Assembly: GCF_947090785.1 (NCBI RefSeq)
Contig: NZ_OX352320.1
Coordinates: 434,001-498,000, forward strand
Source: Rheinheimera sp. MM224
GTDB taxonomy: Bacteria; Pseudomonadota; Gammaproteobacteria; Enterobacterales; Alteromonadaceae
Direction: 5' to 3'
Length of the DNA: 64,000 bases
Shown here in pieces: positions 1 to 9,110 of the stretch. A program made the translations under genes and the position numbers. The notes under the pieces are model-generated. The model worked only from the letters and a program-made list of their open reading frames with translations, had not been told where the DNA came from and did no database searches. The stretch's first letter is position 1, and the number at the start of each line of letters is the position of its first letter.

Positions 1-852
1 ATCAACGAATACCAGACAGAAACTAACCAGTACAATGTGATACTGGAGCTGGATCCGGCGCAGCGTGGCACAGCAGAAAGCTTAAACTATTTCCACTTAC
101 GTTCACCCACTACAGGTGAAATGGTGCCTTTATTGGCCTTTGCGAAAGTGATGCCTGCCACCAGTGGTCCTGTGGTTATTGCTCACAATGGCATGCAACC
201 AGCGGCGAATTTGTCGTTTAACCTGGCTGCTGGTGTGGCTTTAGGCGATGCAGTGAATGCTCTGGAACAAGCCCGCACAGAGTTGCAGATGCCAGCCTCT
301 GTGGTTGGCTCTTTTCAGGGCGCAGCTCAGGCGTTTCAGGATTCTTTGGCGACTCAACCTCTGCTGATTTTCACAGCTTTATTGGCGGTGTATATCATTT
401 TAGGTGTGTTGTACGAGAGTTTTGTTCACCCTCTGACGATTTTGTCTACCTTACCTTCTGCTGCTATTGGTGCCATTTTATTGCTCTGGGCCTGGCAACT
501 GGACTTCTCCATTATGGCGCTGATCGGCATTATCCTGCTAATAGGTATAGTGAAGAAAAACGGTATTCTGATGGTCGACTTTGCGTTACAAGCCCAGCGT
601 GAACAAGGTTTGTCAGCCAAAGATGCGATACATCAGGCCTGCTTAGTAAGGTTCCGGCCTATTATGATGACGACCTTAGCCGCTATTTTAGGGGCTGTGC
701 CTTTAATGATGGGCTTTGGTACTGGTGCAGAACTGCGTGTGCCTTTAGGTGTCGCTATAGTCGGTGGTCTGGCGTTCAGTCAGGTATTAACTCTTCTGAC
801 GACTCCAGTTGTCTTCCTCGCGTTAGATAAAGCCTTCTTACAGAAAAAATAA
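1..852 (+). CDS. RND family efflux pump permease, C-terminal part
   Basis: The reading frame is open from the first base, so the 5' part of the gene lies outside the window; about 283 of roughly 1030 residues are seen. The visible part starts in the second periplasmic porter region (NQYNVILELDP, typical of AcrB/MdtB/MdtC proteins). It continues through the C-terminal bundle of hydrophobic helices, with LYESFVHPLTILSTLPSA and the GIVKKNGILMVDFA segment that is very conserved in these pumps. The family exports drugs, detergents and dyes from inner membrane and periplasm through a TolC channel using the proton gradient. The substrate cannot be told from this fragment. Family assignment is firm; the subfamily (MdtB/MdtC-like) is inference. 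Confidence 0.93.
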   Translation: MNEYQTETNQYNVILELDPAQRGTAESLNYFHLRSPTTGEMVPLLAFAKVMPATSGPVVIAHNGMQPAANLSFNLAAGVALGDAVNALEQARTELQMPASVVGSFQGAAQAFQDSLATQPLLIFTALLAVYIILGVLYESFVHPLTILSTLPSAAIGAILLLWAWQLDFSIMALIGIILLIGIVKKNGILMVDFALQAQREQGLSAKDAIHQACLVRFRPIMMTTLAAILGAVPLMMGFGTGAELRVPLGVAIVGGLAFSQVLTLLTTPVVFLALDKAFLQKK

Positions 853-858
853 CGAACA

Positions 859-906
859 GGGGTCAGAGTAAAATGAAAGCCGCGTGCTTAATTTTACTCT
901 GACCCC
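859..906. repeat. Perfect 16-bp inverted repeat (REP-like hairpin)
   Basis: GGGGTCAGAGTAAAAT (859-874) and its exact reverse complement (891-906) flank a 16-nt loop, just after the efflux pump stop codon. It could act as a transcription end. From memory, this GGGGTCAGAGTAAA motif recurs in gammaproteobacterial genomes beside REP-associated Y1 transposases; no such transposase is present here. Confidence 0.7.
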
Positions 907-934
907 ATTAACTTACTTATTGAAAAATAACAGT

Positions 935-948
935 TGGTAGCGCTATCA
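935..948. promoter_or_regulatory. LacI-family operator candidate 1 (upstream of TonB receptor)
   Basis: TGGTAGCGCTATCA, a near-perfect palindrome with the central CG step typical of LacI-family operators. It differs by one base from the palindrome between the lacI-type gene and gluconokinase (14052-14065), suggesting control by the same regulator. Confidence 0.6.
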
Positions 949-1089
949 TTTTTACAAACTCTGCATTTCCTTCATCATTATGATTAAAACAAATACAAAA
1001 ACTGCCTATTAATTCAGCCATTCCCCCTGTCGTATTCTGTCGTGAAAGATCTGGATCCCAGCTTATTTTCACAAAAAAGATCTAAATAA

Positions 1090-1103
1090 TGGTTGCGCAA
1101 TCA
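1090..1103. promoter_or_regulatory. LacI-family operator candidate 2 (upstream of TonB receptor)
   Basis: TGGTTGCGCAATCA, palindromic. It differs by one base from the site at 14052-14065 (TGGTTGCGCTATCA), and the following bases (TTTATCTGA here, TTTCATCTGA there) also match closely. The shared flank suggests more than chance similarity. Confidence 0.65.
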
Positions 1104-1246
1104 TTTATCTGAGGCTAATTTATCGTCCAGGCTTAGCCTTGGTATGAAAACCAAGCGGAAGAAATCAATTAAAACAGCAATCCCGAGAGGATATGCCCTG
1201 GATTTCCTATCGCTTGAACTGATACCAAATAAAAATAATCAACAGG

Positions 1247-1260
1247 TGTTAGCGCTGTCA
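1247..1260. promoter_or_regulatory. LacI-family operator candidate 3, overlapping the upstream ATG
   Basis: TGTTAGCGCTGTCA, a palindrome with two mismatched positions, 39 bp before the GTG taken as the receptor start. Its last base is the A of an in-frame ATG at 1260. An operator here fits better if translation begins at 1299. Confidence 0.5.
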
Positions 1261-1298
1261 TGCTGACAAAGACATCCAGACAGGATAGGGGAATCAAA

Positions 1299-3761
1299 GT
1301 GAAAGTCTTAAAATTAAAACCGTCTTACTTACTGACCACACTGGCGCTCTGCAGCGCTTTTGGTGTTGTTGCACAAGTCGCTGAAACTGCAAAAACCAGC
1401 GATGGCAAAGATGATGAAGGCCGTGCTATTGAAGTAATTCAGATCAGCGCGACCAAAAGGGTAACTACCTTACGTGAAACTCCACTGGCGGTAACTGCCT
1501 TTGACCAGAAAACTCTGGACGAAAACCATGTGGCACAGCTGGATGATTTACAGGGCATAGTTCCTAGCTTACAAATTGCACAAAACGGCACACAAAATAC
1601 GCCTATGGTGTATGTGCGTGGTATTGGTTCTTCTGACCAGACTGAAAGTGGTGACCCTGCTGTAGCTTTCCACATTGATGGTATTTATTCAGCCCGCTCT
1701 CAAGGCGCTTCTGCTTTGATGTTTGATTTAGAAGGTGCTGAAGTTTTACGTGGTCCACAAGGCACTTTATTCGGCCGTAACGCCACTGGTGGTGTAGTGA
1801 ACTTACACACTGCCAAAGCCCGTCTGGATGGTTTTGATGCCAACGCTGAAATCACCTTAGGTAACTACGACCGCCGTGCTACCCGCGCTATGGTCAATAT
1901 TCCTTTAAGCGAGACATTGGCTATTCGTGTTGCAGCTGCAATGGACCAATCTGAAGGTGTGGTTGATTTCCTGCCTGGTTCAGCCATGGGCGAAAAATAC
2001 GGTTCTACCGATCTGGCCGCTGCGCGTTTCAGCGCTTTTTATCAGCCAACAGACAAGTTTGATTTAACTTTCTCCTACGAAAACTTTACCGATAATGGCA
2101 CGGGCAATATCCCGACCATTACTGGCGGTTCAGATCGCAGCTCTTATGTACAAGAGCCTGGTTTTAACGATGCAACCAGCGATAGCTTCCGTACCAGAAT
2201 GAACTACAACTTCGATTCAGGTTTGCAACTGGCTTACATCGGGGGCTACACAGATACGTCTCGTGTTTCGGTATGGGACAGAACCTGGAGCCTGACTAAG
2301 TACGAATGGGGCGGTTGTGTTGAATGTGACCACGAAGCTACTCAACACGAATTACAGTTCAAAAATGACGATGCTGAGCGTTTTCAATGGATGGTGGGTT
2401 ACTTCTACTTCAAAGAAAACAACAACACTATTTTTGACATAGTACACCCTGACGTCGATTACGAAGGTGGCACTACACCAAACAAAAACTTGTGGTCTAC
2501 TTACCGTCAGCCAGACCGTGGTTTAGAGTCGAACAGTATTTATGCTCAGTCTACTTACAATCTGACAGACGACTGGCGCTTGAGTGCCGGCTTACGTTAC
2601 ACCAACGATAAACGTTGGGACAAAGGTGGCCGTAACATCATGTGTCCTGACGTAAAACGTACTGAAGTGATGGACCCTAATCAGGATAATGTAGGTTACA
2701 TGGATCCGGATGGCATATTGAATGGTCTTGGCCCGAACAAGAACCTGGTACAACCTGGTCAATGTTGGGTCGATACTTACAACGACACCAGCCCGGAGTG
2801 GAGCAAAACCACAGGTATGGCTCGGGTTGAATGGGACATGACAGATGACGTGATGTTCTACACCTCCTACGCCACTGGCTTTAAGTCAGGTACTATTCAG
2901 GATGGTAACAAATACACTGGTACTGGCCCATTCACGCAAGAAGCTCTGGATGCCATTATTGCTGCTAACAACAACGAAGCTGCAGGTACTGCCGCTTATG
3001 TAGCGCCGGAAGAAAACACCAGTATCGAATTGGGTATGAAAGGTTTATTCCTGGACGGTACGTTGCAGTTATTTGCTGCGCTGTTCAGCACTGAATACAC
3101 CGACTTACAGGTCACCAGTAACGTAGTGACCAACACCGGTGCTGACTTACTGCGTAAAACCAACGCTGGTAAAGCCACTATCAATGGTTTGGAATTAGAA
3201 GGCCGTTGGTTAGTGATTGAAAATGGCGAGTTAAGTGGTTCTATGTCTGTACTGGATGCAACTTACGATGACTTCCTGACCACAGATTCTAAATATGGCC
3301 GTGATGGTTTAGCCTTTAACCCGTCTGCAGGTAACCCGGCATTGCCTAACCTGCTGGATTTCAGCGGTAATCATTTAGTCATGGCTCCGGAATTCTCAGC
3401 TTCTGTGAATTACGAACATTTTGTTGGTCTGGAAAGCGGCGCTACGTTAAAACCACGTATTCGTGTGGGTTATACCAGCGAAGTATGGTTTGACCCGGCC
3501 AACCGTGGTGACAGACCAGCAGGTTTCAAAAATCTGCCTTACGCTGCTGATATCGATCGTCAGGATGCCTATACCAAAGTGGATTTAAGCCTGACGTTCG
3601 AACCTTCAGAAGGCAGCTGGTCAACGGAAGCTTTCGTGAATAACGTCACTGACCGCGATATTAAGAGCGATCAAGGCCGTACTCACGGTGACGCCGTACC
3701 TAACTTTATGTGGCAATCACCACGTACCTTTGGTGTGCGTTTTAACGTAGCTTTTGAATAA
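1299..3761 (+). CDS. TonB-dependent receptor, probable oligosaccharide importer
   Basis: Outer-membrane active importer powered by TonB-ExbBD. A signal peptide covers about the first 25 residues. A TonB-box-like stretch (IEVIQISATKR) follows, then the plug domain (TLRETPLAVTAFD, VYVRGIGSS, EVLRGPQGTLFGRNATGG) and a long 22-strand barrel ending in the usual aromatic-rich C-terminus (FGVRFNVAFE). An in-frame ATG at 1260 would add 13 residues. GTG at 1299 was chosen because AGGATAGGGG sits just upstream, the signal peptide then starts at once, and the 1260 ATG lies inside an operator-like palindrome. Those palindromes match the one in front of the gluconokinase/GH94 operon at 14 kb. The likely substrate is therefore a cello-oligosaccharide or its aldonic acid; this is inference from regulation only. 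Confidence 0.93.
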   Translation: MKVLKLKPSYLLTTLALCSAFGVVAQVAETAKTSDGKDDEGRAIEVIQISATKRVTTLRETPLAVTAFDQKTLDENHVAQLDDLQGIVPSLQIAQNGTQNTPMVYVRGIGSSDQTESGDPAVAFHIDGIYSARSQGASALMFDLEGAEVLRGPQGTLFGRNATGGVVNLHTAKARLDGFDANAEITLGNYDRRATRAMVNIPLSETLAIRVAAAMDQSEGVVDFLPGSAMGEKYGSTDLAAARFSAFYQPTDKFDLTFSYENFTDNGTGNIPTITGGSDRSSYVQEPGFNDATSDSFRTRMNYNFDSGLQLAYIGGYTDTSRVSVWDRTWSLTKYEWGGCVECDHEATQHELQFKNDDAERFQWMVGYFYFKENNNTIFDIVHPDVDYEGGTTPNKNLWSTYRQPDRGLESNSIYAQSTYNLTDDWRLSAGLRYTNDKRWDKGGRNIMCPDVKRTEVMDPNQDNVGYMDPDGILNGLGPNKNLVQPGQCWVDTYNDTSPEWSKTTGMARVEWDMTDDVMFYTSYATGFKSGTIQDGNKYTGTGPFTQEALDAIIAANNNEAAGTAAYVAPEENTSIELGMKGLFLDGTLQLFAALFSTEYTDLQVTSNVVTNTGADLLRKTNAGKATINGLELEGRWLVIENGELSGSMSVLDATYDDFLTTDSKYGRDGLAFNPSAGNPALPNLLDFSGNHLVMAPEFSASVNYEHFVGLESGATLKPRIRVGYTSEVWFDPANRGDRPAGFKNLPYAADIDRQDAYTKVDLSLTFEPSEGSWSTEAFVNNVTDRDIKSDQGRTHGDAVPNFMWQSPRTFGVRFNVAFE

Positions 3762-3773
3762 TTGATGTTGTAG

Positions 3774-3793
3774 GGGCGACCTTTAGGTCGCCC
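3774..3793 (+). terminator. Hairpin after the TonB receptor gene
   Basis: GGGCGACC, loop TTTA, GGTCGCCC: a perfect 8-bp stem 12 nt after the stop codon. There is no T-tract, so it may stabilise the mRNA end rather than terminate alone. Confidence 0.45.
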
Positions 3794-3933
3794 GTTCCTG
3801 GTCCACATTGATTTTGGGATCTGTGGAAGACATCAACAAAGCTACTGCTCCAGAAATGGAGCGAAGATAAAGTTTTACCCTTGTCTCCCGGACTTTGTGC
3901 GAGTCTGGGTCCTCCCGGTGTAATTGGGGTATC

Positions 3934-3960
3934 AGTACCAGCTTCGGCTGGTACTTTTTT
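3934..3960 (+). terminator. Rho-independent terminator ahead of the Rhs array
   Basis: AGTACCAGC, loop TTCG, GCTGGTACT, followed by a run of T. This is a strong intrinsic terminator. The region 3762-4063 otherwise holds no convincing gene; the short frames there lack protein-like composition. Confidence 0.85.
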
Positions 3961-4063
3961 ATTCGCCGCCTTGTGAACTTTAAGCCCTGCTGCCTTCTCC
4001 ATTGTTGCCTTCCATGCCTGCTCATCAAGTGTCTTTATAGTTTTACCTATATTGTGATTTTGT

Positions 4064-4591
4064 GTGTTTATTATGTTGCTAACTGTATTCTTTTTGGGTA
4101 GCTTGGTTTGTGCTTTAAAGCTTCAGTTGGTGATGGATGGATCCTACGCTATAGCGCCCAACTCAAACCGTTTATCGTCAGTGACCAAAGGCGGCCAAAC
4201 GAGAATTTTTGGTTATGACGCTAACGGTAATGTCACCAGTGAAAAACGTCTTGACGGCAGTACAATCACGTACAGCTACAACAACGATAACAGGATGGAA
4301 TCAGCGGGCACAGCCCAGTACAGATACAACGCGATGGGCCAGCGGGTGTATAAAAAGGTGGGTAGTGTTGAAACCCGCTTTATTTACAGCTCCAGTGGTC
4401 AACTGCTAGCCGAAGGCACCACCAAACAATACATTTACTTTGGTGGACAAGTGGTGGGTTATATTCTGAACAACCAGCTGTATTATGTGCACAACGACCA
4501 TTTAGGCAGGCCGGAAGTCATCACCAATGCGCTGAGAAATGTGGTGTGGCGTGCGAAGCTGGAGGCGTTTGACCAATGGACTGTAGACTAA
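4064..4591 (+). pseudogene. Rhs unit A: signal-peptide-like start fused to a core fragment, prematurely stopped
   Basis: The frame begins with a hydrophobic leader (MFIMLLTVFFLGSLVCA) and then runs straight into the 3' Rhs core. YD-repeat sequence is visible ([42 protein letters not shown]). It lacks the thousand or so core residues expected between leader and this point. The frame leaves the core at LEAFD, well before the usual DPIGLAGG junction, and ends at TAA 4589-4591. In sister unit F (12.3 kb) the same position is CAA and the frame runs 13 residues further, so the stop here is a point mutation. Most likely this is the internally deleted remnant of a once complete, secreted Rhs protein. 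Recognition of Rhs core is certain; its history is inference. Confidence 0.8.
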
Positions 4592-4619
4592 TTAAATAAA
4601 GAATACAGAGACTGTAGCT

Positions 4620-4841
4620 GTGGGAAATAAAACTAAATCCATCCTGTTTTATTGTTGGTTGCTAATTGTAACCGCCTTATTAAGCTATCTGTTTAAATGC
4701 TTAGAGCTTAACTTTTTAGAGCATTATCCAGAGCATGATTTTTGGCTGCAAAAGGTGCTTATATTCGTGTTTATATTGCTGCTAATTCCGTTAGTAATCA
4801 AACCTCTGCTTAACATGTTTGGTGTCAAGATGAAACGGTAG
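4620..4841 (+). CDS. Small two-helix membrane protein, immunity-like (copy 1)
   Basis: A 73-residue protein with two predicted membrane helices (about residues 7-25 and 45-62), joined by an acidic and aromatic loop (LEHYPEHDFWLQKV). Translation would start at GTG. It sits directly behind the broken Rhs tail, the place where immunity genes normally lie. It is nearly identical to the protein at 12381-12602 and resembles its own downstream neighbour (4881-5108) in the C-terminal half: WLQKV..., PLVIKPL against WLEKV..., LVVIKPL. No named family is recognised. A role as orphan immunity protein for a lost Rhs toxin is inference from position and topology. Confidence 0.6.
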   Translation: MGNKTKSILFYCWLLIVTALLSYLFKCLELNFLEHYPEHDFWLQKVLIFVFILLLIPLVIKPLLNMFGVKMKR

Positions 4842-4880
4842 CTTTATACCTGCAGAATGGCATAAATAAAGGTTAAGGAG

Positions 4881-5108
4881 ATGATCATTGTGGTTGCCAG
4901 AAATAAGGTTGAGCTTCTACTTCAAATAACATTTCTTCTGTTCATCGCCGCCGTAATTTCAATAGGCTACAGATTTGCAGATGGCTATTTTAAGGTAGAG
5001 TACGCTTCTAGTTATCACTGGCTTGAAAAAGTAAACATCATTGTGTTTGGTATCACTTTAGGCCTTGTAGTTATTAAGCCGTTATCTGAAATACTGAGAA
5101 AAAAGTAA
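4881..5108 (+). CDS. Small two-helix membrane protein, paralogue of the upstream gene (copy 1)
   Basis: A 75-residue protein with an ATG start and a good Shine-Dalgarno sequence (AAGGAG at 4875-4880). Two membrane helices are predicted (about residues 12-30 and 48-66). The C-terminal half (WLEKVNIIVF... LVVIKPLSEILRKK) is recognisably related to the preceding 73-residue protein, so the two are probably an old tandem duplication. The pair recurs together at 12381-12869. The function is unknown; membrane-located immunity to a lost toxin is the simplest guess. Confidence 0.65.
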   Translation: MIIVVARNKVELLLQITFLLFIAAVISIGYRFADGYFKVEYASSYHWLEKVNIIVFGITLGLVVIKPLSEILRKK

Positions 5109-5132
5109 CTTCAAGTATCGAATGCCATAAAA

Positions 5133-5164
5133 GGGGTTGGTCTTATACCTAACCCCTATTTTTC
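5133..5164 (+). terminator. End-of-unit hairpin, Rhs unit A
   Basis: GGGGTTGG, loop around TCTTATA, CCTAACCCC, then TATTTTT. It is the first of five similar hairpins (GGGG, often AGTCTT in the loop side, CCCC, then T-run) that close units of the array; the next Rhs core fragment starts about 10 nt later. Confidence 0.7.
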
Positions 5165-5172
5165 GATTTTAA

Positions 5173-6344
5173 CGTTTAACAGGCATCACCAGCAGTGGTT
5201 TGGGTAATCATAGTTTTGGCTATGATGCAGTAGGTAACAGAACCAGCCGTAGTGGAGCCATTGCTGAGACTTACAGTATAGCGGCTAACTCGAACCGTTT
5301 ATCGTCAGTGACCAAAGGTGGTCAAACCCGAATTTTTGGTTATGACGCTAACGGCAATGTCACCAGTGAGAAGCGCTTTGATGGCAGTACAATCACCTAT
5401 ACCTATAACAGCGATAACAGGATGGAATCAGCAGGCTCTGCCCAGTATAGATACAACGCGATGGGCAAGCGGGTGTATAAAAAGTCGGTAGCGTTGAAAC
5501 AAGGTTTATTTACAGTCCACAAGGCCAGTTGTTAGCCGAAGGCACCAGCAAACAGTACATTTACTTTAATGACCATGTGGTGGGTTATATTCTGAACAAC
5601 CAGCTGTATTTTGTGCACAACGACCACTTAGGCAGGCCGGAAGTCATCACCAATGCGCTGAAAAATGTGGTGTGGCGTGCGAAGCTGGAGGCGTTTGACC
5701 GCTCTGTGTTAAGTACAAGTATTGGCGAGTTTAATATTGGTTTTCCAGGTCAGTACTGGGATGCTGAGAAAGGTAGCTGGTATAACTATTTCAGGGATTA
5801 TGATGCGACGTTAGGGCGCTATTTGCAGAGTGACCCTATTGGTTTGGCTGGTGGGTTGAATACTTATGGCTATGTTTTCAATCGTCCTACTTCCCTAACA
5901 GATCCGACAGGCCTATGGCCTGATGGAAATCCAAATGACTTCTATGTTGCGGGGCAATCCTGGACGCATGGGGTTAGAGCGCCTGATTACATTCAAATAT
6001 CAATGGATGCATATATCCTGAATGGTTACGTACAGTTGTCTCGGAGTGGCAATTATTTTGTTGGAGGAGGTTTTGTAAGGCAATACCCTAATCCATCAAG
6101 TGGTGGTTTTAGTATGAGCGCGGCATGGTTAACTCGTTGTGAAACTCCGACAGGTACTGAAGTTGATGATTTCTTAACCGGCCATGGTAACGGCTTTGGA
6201 GGAGGTTATCTCGGCTTAGGTGCGGGAGGAGCTTGGACCCCTGAAAATGGAACTGCATTTATGCTTGGGTTTGGCATAGGATTTAGTGCGAACCCCGGAA
6301 CAATAGGTTATCCGCAGGGCCCCACAGGGTTAGGAGGGTGGTGA
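5173..6344 (+). pseudogene. Rhs unit B: frameshifted core fragment with glycine-rich C-terminal tail
   Basis: The core restarts abruptly at [10 protein letters not shown] one-base deletion near 5487 (AAAAAGTCGG where the sister copies have AAAAAGGTCGG) splits it into frames 5200-5535 and 5529-6344. The second frame holds the rest of the core to the conserved junction [18 protein letters not shown]. It ends with a tail of about 145 residues after DPTGLWPDG that is unique in this window. The tail is rich in Gly, Ser and aromatic residues (GNGFGGGYLGLGAGG, FMLGFGIGFSANPG), which suggests a membrane-inserting toxin, but no known toxin family is recognised. There is no start codon with a promoter, so it is unlikely to be expressed as a toxin from here. 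Confidence 0.8.
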
Positions 6345-6808
6345 TGGCATTTGTATGGATAGGCAAAATAAAAAAACATCCATTGTTTATTACCGTATTT
6401 TACCTTGCGTTTATCACATTATTTGGTCAATTTATTTGGCAACTTGTGCAGCTAGATTTGGAGGCAGCACCAAGTCTGGAAGAAACAAAGACCGAGTTTT
6501 TCAATGTATTAGCTTCTGCTCATGATTGGCATCCAGTTAATGAGCTCAAGAGCAAAAACCAGTTAACAATCAAAAATGTGCGTCAGAAATTTATGATCAA
6601 TCAATCATTTGCTCAAACTGATAGTTATTTTGAAAAGATCTTATCGACTAATGGCTGGAGGAAAAAAATATTGAATCCAATGACGTTGGAACTAAGAAAA
6701 TCATTTACTGTAAGTCAGAATTTGATGCGATTATTGAAGTATATTCAGAGCCTAAACCTCCGATTCTCATTTATTTTTGGGTTGTGTGGAATCCGGCTTC
6801 TGCAGTAA
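6344..6808 (+). CDS. Putative immunity protein of unit B, probably frameshifted
   Basis: ATG at 6344 overlaps the toxin TGA stop (TGATG) behind TAGGAGGGTGG, so translation is coupled to the tail gene, as is usual for Rhs immunity genes. One N-terminal membrane helix (about residues 12-32) precedes a soluble domain. After the A7 run at 6662-6668 the current frame becomes atypical. The -1 frame instead reads on as a plausible C-terminus (EFDAIIEVYSEPKPPILIYF...) to a TAA at 6826-6828. A one-base loss in the A-run is the likely cause, so the intact protein would have been about 161 residues. No family is recognised. Confidence 0.6.
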   Translation: MAFVWIGKIKKHPLFITVFYLAFITLFGQFIWQLVQLDLEAAPSLEETKTEFFNVLASAHDWHPVNELKSKNQLTIKNVRQKFMINQSFAQTDSYFEKILSTNGWRKKILNPMTLELRKSFTVSQNLMRLLKYIQSLNLRFSFIFGLCGIRLLQ

Positions 6809-6909
6809 AGTCAGGCTGCCCAAATTAAGTGTAAATCTTGATCCTGTTTTGCAATTTGAACTGACGCATAAACAATGCGCTTACACTGAAGGTAAGCGCA
6901 ATTCTCCGA

Positions 6910-7092
6910 TTGGTTGCGAATTATGATGCAATTAAAACAGCAGATGACTGTGTGGCTATTCTTGATGGATCAGTGGCATCGCTCAACAGAATGAGCAGTG
7001 ATGACGCTGCTTCCATCAGTTATCAGTTTAATGAATGGGGTTTATTGGCAAGCCAAACTCAAACCACTCTGGCTGCAGCTGGGATGATTTAA
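6910..7092 (+). pseudogene. Rhs core fragment upstream of unit C, out of frame
   Basis: The frame contains YD-repeat-like sequence ([17 protein letters not shown]) and then breaks near 7080. The continuing Rhs sequence ([18 protein letters not shown]) lies in the -1 frame of the next gene. It is therefore the 5' part of the same core region as 7035-8630, joined by a one-base deletion. The stretch 6829-6909 between it and the unit B immunity gene holds no recognisable gene. Confidence 0.55.
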
Positions 7093-8630
7093 CCTCCTGG
7101 GGATATGACAGTTTAGGCCGTGTGACCAGCCAAACTTATCCCGGTGGTAACCGAGTAAATTACACTTATGCGGTCAATGGTGATTTGGCTGCTATGACAG
7201 TGACCATCAACGGGGGCACCCAGCCAGTGCTGAGCGGTATAAAGCAATTTCCGGGCGGGCCTGTGGATGAATGGACCTATGGCAATGGCCTAAAACGTAA
7301 TTTGAGCTACGACCAGAGTTACCGTTTAACAGGCATAGCGACAGCGGGAGTTCAAAGCCTTGGTTTTAGTTACAACCTGGATAGTACCATCAATAAAATC
7401 ACGCATGGCATCACCAGCGGCTATACCCAGAGTTTCAGCTACGACGCGTTAAAACGTTTAACAGGCATCACCAGCAGTGGTTTAGGTAATCATAGTTTTG
7501 GCTATGATGCAGTGGGCAATAGAACCAGCCGTAGTGGAGCTATTGCCGAGACTTACAGCATAGCTGCTAACTCAAACCGTTTATCGTCAGTGACCAAAGG
7601 TGGTCAAACCCGAATTTTTGGTTATGACGCTAACGGTAATGTCACCAGTGAGAAGCGCTTTGACGGCAGTACGATAACCTATACCTATAACAGCGATAAC
7701 AGGATGGAATCAGCGGGCACAGCTCAGTACAGATACAACGCGCTGGGCCAGCGGGTGTATAAAAAGGTCGGTAGTGTTGAGACCCGCTTTATTTACAGCC
7801 CCAGTGGTCAACTGCTAGCCGAAGGCACCGCTAAACAATACATTTACTTTGGTGACCAAGTGGTGGGTTATATTCAAAACAACCAGCTGTATTTTGTGCA
7901 CAACGACCATTTAGGCAGGCCGGAAGTCATCACTAATGCGCTGAGAAATGTGGTGTGGCGTGCGAAGCTGGAGGCGTTTGACCGCTCTGTACTGACTACT
8001 TCTATTGGTGAGTTCAATATAGGCTTCCCAGGACAATACTGGGATGCTGAGAAAGGTAGTTGGTATAACTATTTTCGGGATTATGATGCGACTTTAGGGC
8101 GCTATTTGCAGAGTGACCCTATTGGATTGGCGGGTGGGGTGAATACTTATGGTTATGTGGGAGGGAATCCGGTGACGAAATATGATTTTTGGGGGTTAAG
8201 CCCTTGCTTTGACTTTGCTCGAAGTCTTGCCTTAATGGCTGTTAATGCTGGTCCACAAAATTCTTTTGCTCTTGGATTAGGAATGATAGATGCAGCCTTT
8301 TCTGGTCGAGTTAGCGTAAGTGATACTACAGGGTTTAAATCAGCGTTAGTCGCTAATGGGCAAGGAGGAGATGTAGGAAGGCACATTTACGCGGCAGCAG
8401 GAGGGCAAATAGTTGGCGTTCCATTGTATACAGTGGGAAATGTATCTGATGCGTCTCAGTTTATGATGTCTGGTTTTTCCCGAAAGCAAAGCCTGGCTGA
8501 GATTGCCGGTAATAACGCAGGCGCTAAAGTAGGTGATGTGATGAAAGATGCCTCTATGAGTGGCTGTAAAGGAAAAGCAGCAGAAGTTAAAACAACAACT
8601 CTAATTAATCAGGTTTTATGTAATGGCTAA
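7035..8630 (+). CDS. Rhs unit C: longest core fragment with unknown C-terminal toxin-like tail
   Basis: 531 residues. YD repeats run from about residue 20 ([21 protein letters not shown]) through [11 protein letters not shown] and [13 protein letters not shown] to the RHS-associated core signature ([15 protein letters not shown]) and the junction [15 protein letters not shown] near residue 380. The tail of about 140 residues contains [14 protein letters not shown] and [16 protein letters not shown] and is not recognised; it might be an enzymatic or pore-forming toxin domain. The start is uncertain because the 5' part is frameshifted (see 6910-7092), and the protein is too short to be a working Rhs delivery shell. 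The stop overlaps the next gene by 8 nt. Confidence 0.8.
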   Translation: MGFIGKPNSNHSGCSWDDLTSWGYDSLGRVTSQTYPGGNRVNYTYAVNGDLAAMTVTINGGTQPVLSGIKQFPGGPVDEWTYGNGLKRNLSYDQSYRLTGIATAGVQSLGFSYNLDSTINKITHGITSGYTQSFSYDALKRLTGITSSGLGNHSFGYDAVGNRTSRSGAIAETYSIAANSNRLSSVTKGGQTRIFGYDANGNVTSEKRFDGSTITYTYNSDNRMESAGTAQYRYNALGQRVYKKVGSVETRFIYSPSGQLLAEGTAKQYIYFGDQVVGYIQNNQLYFVHNDHLGRPEVITNALRNVVWRAKLEAFDRSVLTTSIGEFNIGFPGQYWDAEKGSWYNYFRDYDATLGRYLQSDPIGLAGGVNTYGYVGGNPVTKYDFWGLSPCFDFARSLALMAVNAGPQNSFALGLGMIDAAFSGRVSVSDTTGFKSALVANGQGGDVGRHIYAAAGGQIVGVPLYTVGNVSDASQFMMSGFSRKQSLAEIAGNNAGAKVGDVMKDASMSGCKGKAAEVKTTTLINQVLCNG

Positions 8631-9015
8631 AAATACGATAATTGCATTACTTGTCCTGCTTTGCGGCTTTTCCTTTTGGAATGGCAATGAAAGCGTTGTT
8701 ATTGGCGTGAGGCATAGTAACTATGTTGTCCAGATCGCAACCCACAATAGATTGACGCTTCATTATCCATTTTTAATTGTTAAAAGTTTAAATGGAATAG
8801 TTAACTACTCTCAGGAGCTACCAGGAGGAGGTGAAGACTATAGTTGGGATCTATTCAAAAATATCCGTTCAATCAGTAGTGACAACAGAGGGGTGGTGGT
8901 TCTACTGGAGCCTAAGGGATTGTATGCGGGTCCTGATTATCGTGATTTCATAGAGAGCAAAATCACCTTACCCGATGGAATGCTCCTTCGGTTTGAGGTG
9001 GCAACTGAACAATAA
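8623..9015 (+). CDS. Putative immunity protein of unit C
   Basis: 130 residues, starting inside the last codons of the Rhs tail (8-nt overlap), which couples the two. The N-terminus is a hydrophobic signal or anchor ([17 protein letters not shown]), so the remaining 105 residues probably lie in the periplasm. These look beta-rich ([27 protein letters not shown]). No family is recognised. Position behind a toxin-like tail is the only evidence for immunity. Confidence 0.6.
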   Translation: MAKNTIIALLVLLCGFSFWNGNESVVIGVRHSNYVVQIATHNRLTLHYPFLIVKSLNGIVNYSQELPGGGEDYSWDLFKNIRSISSDNRGVVVLLEPKGLYAGPDYRDFIESKITLPDGMLLRFEVATEQ

Positions 9016-9079
9016 GCTGTTCAGAGTAGCTTGAAACAAGCGCAGTCTATAAGCATTGTGTTAAAAGAACGAAGTGAGA

Positions 9080-9110
9080 GGGGCTAGTCTTGCAGCCTGC
9101 CCCTGTTTTT
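9080..9110 (+). terminator. End-of-unit hairpin, Rhs unit C
   Basis: GGGGC ... GCCCC with AGTCTTGCAGCC between, followed by TGTTTTT. It resembles the hairpins at 5133, 10918, 11762 and 12894. Confidence 0.65.

Noticed and set aside
3742..4101. Three overlapping short frames after the first TonB receptor
   Set aside because: They cross a terminator and hairpin, overlap each other on both strands and have no protein-like features.
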